Shown here piece after piece: positions 6,913 to 11,634 of a stretch of 11,634 bases of DNA. The stretch comes from JADHUC01 sp964617665. Lineage in GTDB: Bacteria > Planctomycetota > Planctomycetia > Pirellulales > Pirellulaceae. Made by a program: the position numbers and the translations under genes. The DNA lies in the NCBI GenBank assembly GCA_964617665.1, contig CAZUAH010000440.1, positions 1 to 11,634 of the forward strand, read 5' to 3'. A model generated the notes under the pieces. The model had not been told where the DNA came from. It ran no database searches and saw only the letters and a program-made list of their open reading frames with translations. The number at the start of each line of letters is the position of its first letter. The first letter of the stretch is position 1.

Positions 6913-7254
6913 CTATTTCCGGAAAAACGACCAAAATATGAGGAAGATCACAATCAGAACGACGATCTTTCGGTAGTAACCTGTAGAACCGACCCCTCTT
7001 ACCGCACCGTCTCCTAGACTTGCTTGCTCGTCACGACTCGTGTCCATCTCGCCCGGGAGGGACGTCAAGTGGGTGTCGTCGGTGAGTCGAAAAGTCTCGT
7101 CCGTATCGTATGCGCCATCCTGAGCGGCGCATGATTGTGCCGAGATGACTGGGAGCCCCATTGCTAAGACCAGGAGCAAGACAGGCCATTTGGCTACTCG
7201 CATACCATTCAGTGCGTTCGCAGCCGACCGTTTCTGTGAGATCATTGGGAACAT
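6913..7254 (-). CDS. Small secreted protein with a C-terminal membrane anchor, unknown function
   Basis: A 113-residue protein with no family I recognise. It has a basic N-terminus and a hydrophobic segment (about 23-39) ending in small residues (VISAQSCAAQ), a probable Sec signal peptide. Next comes an acidic, Asp/Thr/Ser-rich stretch (46-83) that looks disordered. A second hydrophobic segment (about 97-111, IVVLIVIFLIFWSFF) is followed by a terminal RK. That order fits export with a C-terminal stop-transfer anchor, leaving the acidic part outside. It also resembles sorting tails, but there is no PEP motif or LPXTG. I chose the ATG at 7254 because GGAG sits 8 nt upstream; the in-frame codon at 7329 would extend through a strong hairpin (7285-7337). 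It is followed by a clear terminator and preceded at 142 bp by another secreted protein gene, so the two may be linked. Confidence 0.65.
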   Translation of the reverse strand: MFPMISQKRSAANALNGMRVAKWPVLLLVLAMGLPVISAQSCAAQDGAYDTDETFRLTDDTHLTSLPGEMDTSRDEQASLGDGAVRGVGSTGYYRKIVVLIVIFLIFWSFFRK

Positions 7255-7284
7255 GGTGGTTTCTCCGTTGGTTAGTCGGTACTT

Positions 7285-7337
7285 GCTATGCGTCAGGCAG
7301 TGCTTTGCCACGCCTGCCACTAGGTTCAACGCATAGC
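7285..7337 (-). promoter_or_regulatory. Nested hairpin in the leader of the small membrane-anchored protein gene
   Basis: GCTATGCGT (7285-7293) pairs exactly with ACGCATAGC (7329-7337). Inside, CAGGC-GTG (7294-7302, one bulged A) pairs with CAC-GCCTG (7309-7316) over a 6-nt loop. The result is a 53-nt two-level stem. It lies 31 bp upstream of the ATG at 7254 and 60 bp past the preceding gene's stop. With no T-run it does not look like a terminator. It could be a structured 5' leader or an RNA-processing or protein-binding site. Confidence 0.4.
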
Positions 7338-7396
7338 CGTGATCCGAATCGTGGACATCGATTCCTGCCGGGATGCATTGTCCGCTCGACCGCCCA

Positions 7397-8497
7397 CTAG
7401 CGGGGCCTGCGTTGTTGTCCGTTCACGTGGACCGTGCGCGAACTGGCATCAATCACCACATAGTCACCTTGGTCCATCATGCCGTACGACTTCAGCGCCC
7501 TCAGCACCGCAACGTCGGGAATGGTCATCTTGGAACCGGGAAACGCAATCAACAGTTCGCGAGTTTGATGCCCTGCCTTTCTGAGGAAGACGCCCACATT
7601 TCGCGCATTCGCGAAGATGCCTCCACCGTTCGGCATGGGCCATCCGTTGATACGACCGCCTGCCCCAAATGAGGCGTTGCTCAGCCGATCCGACCCAGCA
7701 TCTGTGACTGCAAACAAGACCCCGTCGAATTTGCCTCGTATTCTTCCGGTGTGTTCAGCGGTGCGTCGGTCCGGCAAACGCTCGTACCAGTCCATTAACG
7801 GTGCACTGATGACATGCTTCGCGTAGACCCAGCCCTGGCCAACAAACAACCAAGGGCCGTTCACCTGTTCGACGGTGAGCTTTTCGCTTTTTTGAACGTG
7901 CCCGAGAGTCTTCTTGCCAGATTTCACTTCTGTAGTGCGCAGTGCAATGACTTCCGATCCCTTCCTGTGGACAATTACTCGAGCTAGCTCGGCTAATTCC
8001 TTGACTCGCTGGTTCGCGGCATCTTCTCTGGCCTTTCGTTCCGCCTGCTCAACTTGTCTCTCCGACGCCTGATATTTGTCCCTGGCTGTGCGATACGCAC
8101 TGCGGGCATTCTTGTATTCATCGCCAGCCGCTTTATAAGCATCGTAAGTTGCCCGGTACTCGTCAGACGCTCGCTTGTATTGTCCTTCGCTGAGCGTCTC
8201 GTCGTCCTCTTCGATTTCGTCGTGGATGGTCTCTATCTTCTCATGGAATACTTCGAGCTCTTCGTAGAGTTCATAGATGTCGTCGTACGCCGTCCTTGTC
8301 ACGTTCTCGCCCGCGTCAAAGGACTTACCCTTCTCCTTGAGCTCACTGGCAACCAGCCGTATTTCCGACTGGATGCTTTCGAGTCTCTTCGACCAATCCT
8401 GGACACGGTCGCTTTCCTGTCCAATCGAGGGTGTGACCGGTATCGTATAGAGCACGACGATGGCAATGACGATAGAGTGTGTTGCTCGGCAGATCAT
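7397..8497 (-). CDS. Secreted coiled-coil protein with a bacterial SH3-like domain
   Basis: A 366-residue exported protein. Residues 1-26 form a signal peptide with a likely cut after SIG. Residues about 29-172 are charged and helical, a coiled coil. Within it Tyr107, 114, 121, 128, 135 and 142 recur every seven residues (YKRASDE, YRATYDA, YKAAGDE, YKNARSA, YRTARDK, YQASERQ), then VEQAERK. Residues about 181-231 look like a bacterial SH3 domain (ALRTTEVKSGKKTLGHV, a hydrophobic core, GPWLFV, GWVYAKHV), usually a peptide or cell-wall binding module. Residues about 248-360 form a Gly- and Val-rich domain I do not recognise. The ATG at 8497 has a good site, AAGGAG at 8508-8513, 10 nt upstream. 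The probable place of action is the periplasm or cell envelope. The enzymatic role, if any, is unknown. Confidence 0.8.
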   Translation of the reverse strand: MICRATHSIVIAIVVLYTIPVTPSIGQESDRVQDWSKRLESIQSEIRLVASELKEKGKSFDAGENVTRTAYDDIYELYEELEVFHEKIETIHDEIEEDDETLSEGQYKRASDEYRATYDAYKAAGDEYKNARSAYRTARDKYQASERQVEQAERKAREDAANQRVKELAELARVIVHRKGSEVIALRTTEVKSGKKTLGHVQKSEKLTVEQVNGPWLFVGQGWVYAKHVISAPLMDWYERLPDRRTAEHTGRIRGKFDGVLFAVTDAGSDRLSNASFGAGGRINGWPMPNGGGIFANARNVGVFLRKAGHQTRELLIAFPGSKMTIPDVAVLRALKSYGMMDQGDYVVIDASSRTVHVNGQQRRPR

Positions 8498-8823
8498 GAC
8501 AGTGTTTCTCCTTCGGGAAACGAGATTGCTGTGGACGGATTCGACAAGCTTCCGTCTCTCAGTAAGCTCAACGCAAGACCGTGACGCGAATCGCGAAGAT
8601 GGTTTTGTAGAACGCCTCTGCCAGGCTCATGTAGGGAAAGAGTGCCGTCGGTCCGGATGTGTGTGCAGCTGAGACAGCGAATTATCGATAGGAGGAATCA
8701 GAGTCAGCAAAGGTCGCAACTGTCCCGTGTTCTGTCGGCTGATTCGGTACTGACCCACCAGTTCCACCGGTGAGAGTTGAATTGGCTCCGCTGTTCCTCT
8801 GTTACCGCGAAGCGGTTAGACAT
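8498..8823. other. Gene-free stretch upstream of the SH3-domain protein gene
   Basis: Apart from the ribosome binding site of the gene starting at 8497, I see no gene, RNA, long hairpin or clear promoter here. Short open frames on the plus strand (for example 8460-8672) lack a ribosome binding site and any recognisable protein. The promoter of the 7397-8497 gene presumably lies within it. The right end runs into the palindromic repeats at 8824. Confidence 0.5.
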
Positions 8824-9009
8824 CGTAGCCCAGGGTCAGCGGTGCAGCCGCGCCACCCTGGGTTACGATTACCACGCGTCGGATGAACCCTGAAGGGGTT
8901 CCACAATGGTCAAGGCTTTGTGCAACCCCTTCAGGGTTGAGGTGCGTCGATTCTCGCTTACCCAGGGTGGCGCTCCACGGCTGCGCCGTTGCGCTGACCC
9001 TGGGCTACG
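8824..9009. repeat. Nested palindromic repeat cluster (REP-like, planctomycete type)
   Basis: Three hairpins form one larger inverted repeat. Outer left: CGTAGCCCAGGGT (8824-8836) with ACCCTGGGTTACG (8855-8867), one G-T pair, with an inner GCGG/CCGC. Centre: AACCCTGAAGGGGTT (8886-8900) pairs exactly with AACCCCTTCAGGGTT (8924-8938), and after one mismatch CACAA (8902-8906) pairs with TTGTG (8918-8922), leaving an 11-nt loop. Outer right: CCCAGGGT (8961-8968) with ACCCTGGG (8997-9004). The right hairpin is a diverged inverted copy of the left one, sharing GTAGCCCAGGGTCAGCG, GCAGCCG and CGCCACCCTGGG. Such intergenic palindromes recur in planctomycete genomes and resemble REP elements moved by RAYT/TnpA_REP transposases. 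That assignment is from memory and resemblance; no transposase gene is in view. Confidence 0.75.
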
Positions 9010-9015
9010 TTGTCT

Positions 9016-9030
9016 GACCCCGTTGGGGTC
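9016..9030. repeat. Short hairpin GACCCC-GTT-GGGGTC beside the palindrome cluster
   Basis: A 6-bp perfect stem with a 3-nt loop, 31 bp beyond the WD40 stop codon in the minus direction. A GTTTTG follows it on the plus strand only, so it is not a terminator for the minus-strand WD40 gene. It probably belongs to the same repeat family as 8824-9009. Confidence 0.45.
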
Positions 9031-9061
9031 GTTTTGTCCTGACGTCGGTTCACTTCCAGTG

Positions 9062-11634
9062 TCAGGGATCGACGTCCCCTGGGTGGGATCCGACTTTGCT
9101 CGGATCGTTCTGCCAGTCGTACTTGTCGGCGAACTGCTGCAGTGTGAGTGTCTCTTGGCCTTCGTCGGTTTGGACGACGGCCACCAGTTCGTCTGCTGCT
9201 TCTTCGGGACCGGTCCAGTGACCATTCGGCGCAAGTACGATGTTGCGACCGTCTCGTAGAACGGCTGTCGTCCGAATCACTTGCCCGTCGGTTGTACGGG
9301 TCAGACGGAACATGCTCTCGCCACACGACGCGATCCACTTCCCGTCCTGCGACATGGCATCAACGTTGGCGGCGATCGCTCTGAGGAAACTGCGGCGCAC
9401 GCCGGGGCCGATTTGCCAGAAACAGACTTCTTTCTGACTGCCCGACAACAGCGTGTAGAATCCGTCCCCCGGCACCCAGCGGATCACCGTTGGTGCTTCG
9501 GTGTGTCCGTCCAGGGCACACAGGAGCTGCTCTGACGCCACATCCCAGAGACACATCTTCCCATCGGCCATGCCTGCAGCAATCAATTTGCCGTCCGGCG
9601 ACCAAGCCACGACCGTGGCATGCGATTTCGCACCGCCAAGTTCCTTAAGGTGCTTACAGTGCTCACCTTCCTCGGACTCAGGTTCCAGGACGGCGATTCC
9701 GCCAGTGTTTACACCGATGGCCACTGTATCGTCGACTGGCGACCAAGCGAGGGCTCTGTTCACCTGATGCTGACGCAGGTAGTTCCCAGCTACACGACCA
9801 GTGCCAATGTCCCAGATCACGCCGCCGAGGCCCGCAATGCGTCTGGAGTTTTTCGACCAGGCAATGGCTCCCCACGCCGGTGGCGGCTCCAGACTTGTTG
9901 TGCGATCACCCGTGTCCAAATCCCAGATTGTGACTGGATGGCCAGTAGTCACGGGAGGAGTCTTCTCTGCGCTGCCACGAGTCGCAGCAAGCTGACCATC
10001 AGTGGAAAAAGCAAGTCCTGTGACATACCCGAGATCCAGCGTGGCCGAACCTTTTGGCGCTGGTAAGGAGAATGTTCGCGTCGAGTTACTCGTCGCCGTG
10101 TCCCAGACTCGAACATCCGAGTACAAGTGGCCACTGGCCATCCGTTTTCCGTCAGGCGAGAACGCGACGCTGCGAACTGCACCGGTCTGTGCCGGCAGAG
10201 TTTGGAGGGGATCGCCGGTCCGTGCATCGCGAATCACCACTCGTCCGCTGGCACAAGCCAACGCCATCTGATGTCCGTCGGGTGAAAACGCCACATCGTA
10301 GACGTCCAGGTTGTCGGCTGTCGGTTCGTTGTGCCCTGCAGTAGTTCGGCCACGGTCGCCCCAAAGAGGAGTGTCTGCTTCAGTATTCCACACGGTCACA
10401 TTGCCCGTCCGGCAGCCGCCCGCCGCAAGCGTACTTCCGTCTGGGGACCATACCAAGGTATTCGCGTAACGATAGTTCAGTCCGTCCAACAACTCCGCTC
10501 GGCGTTTGCCAGTTTCCACATCATACACACCAACCTTGAAGTCCAGGCCGTCTTTCCAGGAACACGCCGCGAAGCTCTTGCCATCCGGCGACAACGCCAT
10601 GGGCCAGACGGCGGTGTCGTCGCCTTTCAGCGTCTGCAGCAACTTCGCACCGGGTGAGTGTGGACGCCACAACTTGAGCGTGTTGTCCGGTCCGCCTGTG
10701 AGCAACGTTTCGCCTCGCCATGTTAAGTACCTCACCGCGCTGCCGTCACATGCCTGGAAACTGTAGCCAATTCCTGAGTTGGTACGCCAAATGTAAACCG
10801 TCCCGGACTCGCTGCCGCACGCGACAGTCTCGCCGGTCGGTTGCCAGGCCATGGTACGGACTGCGGGACCGCCACATTGAAAGACTCGTGTGGACAGTCC
10901 CTCCGGCATGCTCCAGATGCGGACAAGACCACTATCGTCAGCGGATACCAGACGCTGGCCATCCGGCGACCATCGGATGCAGTGGACGGCATCGTTGTGC
11001 CCCACCAACGCTCGCAGAAAACTGCCGCCCTTGGGCTCGAAAATGCGAATCACTCCGTCATTGCCCGCAGTAGCCAATTGTTCGCCGTCCGGGCTGTAGG
11101 CAACGCTCCGCACACAACCACGATGTGTCCATGTTTCCAGCGTCCAGGAGCAGACGCCGTCAATGGATGCCGGTCGGGCGACAAGCGCCTCTGCGCTTGC
11201 CGGTGCGTTTGGCTCGATACTCCACAGCTTCACAGTGCCGTCGTAACTTGCCGAGGCCACCATGCGTCCGTCAGACGAGAAGGCAACATTGTCAATGCGG
11301 TGCTTATGTGCATTGACGACCATCATGCCGTCAGTGTGAAGATCCCAAAGCACAAGTTTACTAGTGTCCGTCGTCTGCAATAGATCACTGCCTGCAACCA
11401 CAAATCTACCATTTGGGGAAAACGCGACGGAGCGAAATCCGGTGTTGGCGACCGCTGCCGAACGTATCTTCTGACACCCATCGACCCTCCAGATAGCGAG
11501 GCCCTCCCCTGATGCTGACGCGAGAGTCCTCCCGTCAGGCGAAAACGCGAGGCCATAGGCATTGGGAGCATTTGGTGCTCCAGTTCCGGCGGCGCACTCT
11601 GCGAGCGCGTGGCCATGAAGTAGCGGCTCGGATT
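9062..11634 (-). CDS. Large WD40-repeat protein, 3' part (start beyond the window)
   Basis: The frame is open from the right edge (first full codon at 11630-11632) to the stop at 9062, so at least 856 residues are visible and the true start lies outside. A GTG at 11401 is internal: the codons before it encode another WD unit (RSVAFSPNGRFVVAGSD), and one more precedes that (GLAFSPDGRTLASASGEGLAIWR). I count about 17 WD-like units, with cores such as VAFSSDGRMVASASYDG, IRWSPDGQRLVSADDSG and VAFSPDGKRMASG, enough for two or more propellers. The C-terminal tail (NGHW, ELVAVVQTDEGQETLTLQQF, KYDW, NDP) recalls planctomycete WD40 proteins. WD40 propellers are protein-binding scaffolds. In planctomycetes they are often fused to a Ser/Thr kinase or other N-terminal domain, which cannot be checked here. 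No membrane segment is visible. Confidence 0.9.
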   Translation of the reverse strand, partial: SEPLLHGHALAECAAGTGAPNAPNAYGLAFSPDGRTLASASGEGLAIWRVDGCQKIRSAAVANTGFRSVAFSPNGRFVVAGSDLLQTTDTSKLVLWDLHTDGMMVVNAHKHRIDNVAFSSDGRMVASASYDGTVKLWSIEPNAPASAEALVARPASIDGVCSWTLETWTHRGCVRSVAYSPDGEQLATAGNDGVIRIFEPKGGSFLRALVGHNDAVHCIRWSPDGQRLVSADDSGLVRIWSMPEGLSTRVFQCGGPAVRTMAWQPTGETVACGSESGTVYIWRTNSGIGYSFQACDGSAVRYLTWRGETLLTGGPDNTLKLWRPHSPGAKLLQTLKGDDTAVWPMALSPDGKSFAACSWKDGLDFKVGVYDVETGKRRAELLDGLNYRYANTLVWSPDGSTLAAGGCRTGNVTVWNTEADTPLWGDRGRTTAGHNEPTADNLDVYDVAFSPDGHQMALACASGRVVIRDARTGDPLQTLPAQTGAVRSVAFSPDGKRMASGHLYSDVRVWDTATSNSTRTFSLPAPKGSATLDLGYVTGLAFSTDGQLAATRGSAEKTPPVTTGHPVTIWDLDTGDRTTSLEPPPAWGAIAWSKNSRRIAGLGGVIWDIGTGRVAGNYLRQHQVNRALAWSPVDDTVAIGVNTGGIAVLEPESEEGEHCKHLKELGGAKSHATVVAWSPDGKLIAAGMADGKMCLWDVASEQLLCALDGHTEAPTVIRWVPGDGFYTLLSGSQKEVCFWQIGPGVRRSFLRAIAANVDAMSQDGKWIASCGESMFRLTRTTDGQVIRTTAVLRDGRNIVLAPNGHWTGPEEAADELVAVVQTDEGQETLTLQQFADKYDWQNDPSKVGSHPGDVDP

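Noticed and set aside
8824..9030. Possible CRISPR array
   Set aside because: The repeats are inverted, not direct, unevenly spaced, and form one composite palindrome with no spacers.
8869..9338. Overlapping minus-strand frames across the palindromes and the WD40 3' end
   Set aside because: Arg/Ser/Thr-rich translations of repeat DNA and of an out-of-frame WD40 end, without start signals or family features.
11323..11401. Start of the WD40 protein at GTG 11401
   Set aside because: The frame is open upstream and encodes further WD40 units to the window edge, so the codon is internal.

Overview
The window looks like a piece of a planctomycete-type genome (Planctomycetota, Pirellulales-like). 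This is an inference from several signs: a very long WD40 protein with the C-terminal tail typical of planctomycete WD40 proteins, a cluster of nested palindromes built on CCCAGGGT/ACCCTGGG and AACCCCTTCAGGGTT, a twin-arginine leader on an enzyme, and secreted proteins of unknown function. No rRNA, tRNA, CRISPR array or intact transposase was found. All intact genes are on the minus strand; the only plus-strand coding signal is a gene remnant.

Layout from right to left, in the direction of transcription. (1) 9062-11634: the 3' part of a giant WD40 gene whose start lies beyond the right edge; at least 856 residues with about 17 repeat units are visible. (2) 8498-9061: 564 bp with no gene. Its left half is featureless and its right half (8824-9030) is a palindrome-of-palindromes with the look of a REP-like mobile repeat. 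(3) 7397-8497: a secreted coiled-coil/SH3-like protein with six consecutive tyrosine-led heptads. (4) 6913-7254: a small protein with a signal sequence and a C-terminal membrane anchor, preceded by a strong nested hairpin (7285-7337) and followed by an intrinsic terminator (6823-6858). (5) 4429-6735: a single-chain ethanolamine ammonia-lyase (EutB and EutC fused) with a textbook Tat signal peptide.

(6) 3645-4358, plus strand: the C-terminal part of a PorB-type 2-oxoacid:ferredoxin oxidoreductase beta subunit without its thiamine-pyrophosphate domain, starting right beside a perfect 12-bp hairpin; probably a gene remnant. (7) 224-3518: a compact minus-strand operon iorA-iorB-orf. It encodes both subunits of indolepyruvate:ferredoxin oxidoreductase (iorA and iorB overlap by ATGA) and, 17 bp downstream, a protein made of two copies of one domain I cannot name. 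A 14-bp perfect palindrome sits in the iorA leader. This operon is visibly poorer in G+C than the eutBC and WD40 regions.

Functionally, iorAB would oxidatively decarboxylate aryl-pyruvates from aromatic amino-acid transamination and reduce ferredoxin. EutBC would cleave ethanolamine to acetaldehyde and ammonia. No eut microcompartment, permease or reactivase genes are in view. The two catabolic units look independent. The most unusual points are the Tat leader on a B12-dependent ammonia-lyase and the duplicated-domain protein in the ior operon. No clear defence system, phage or other new multi-gene system could be supported from this sequence.
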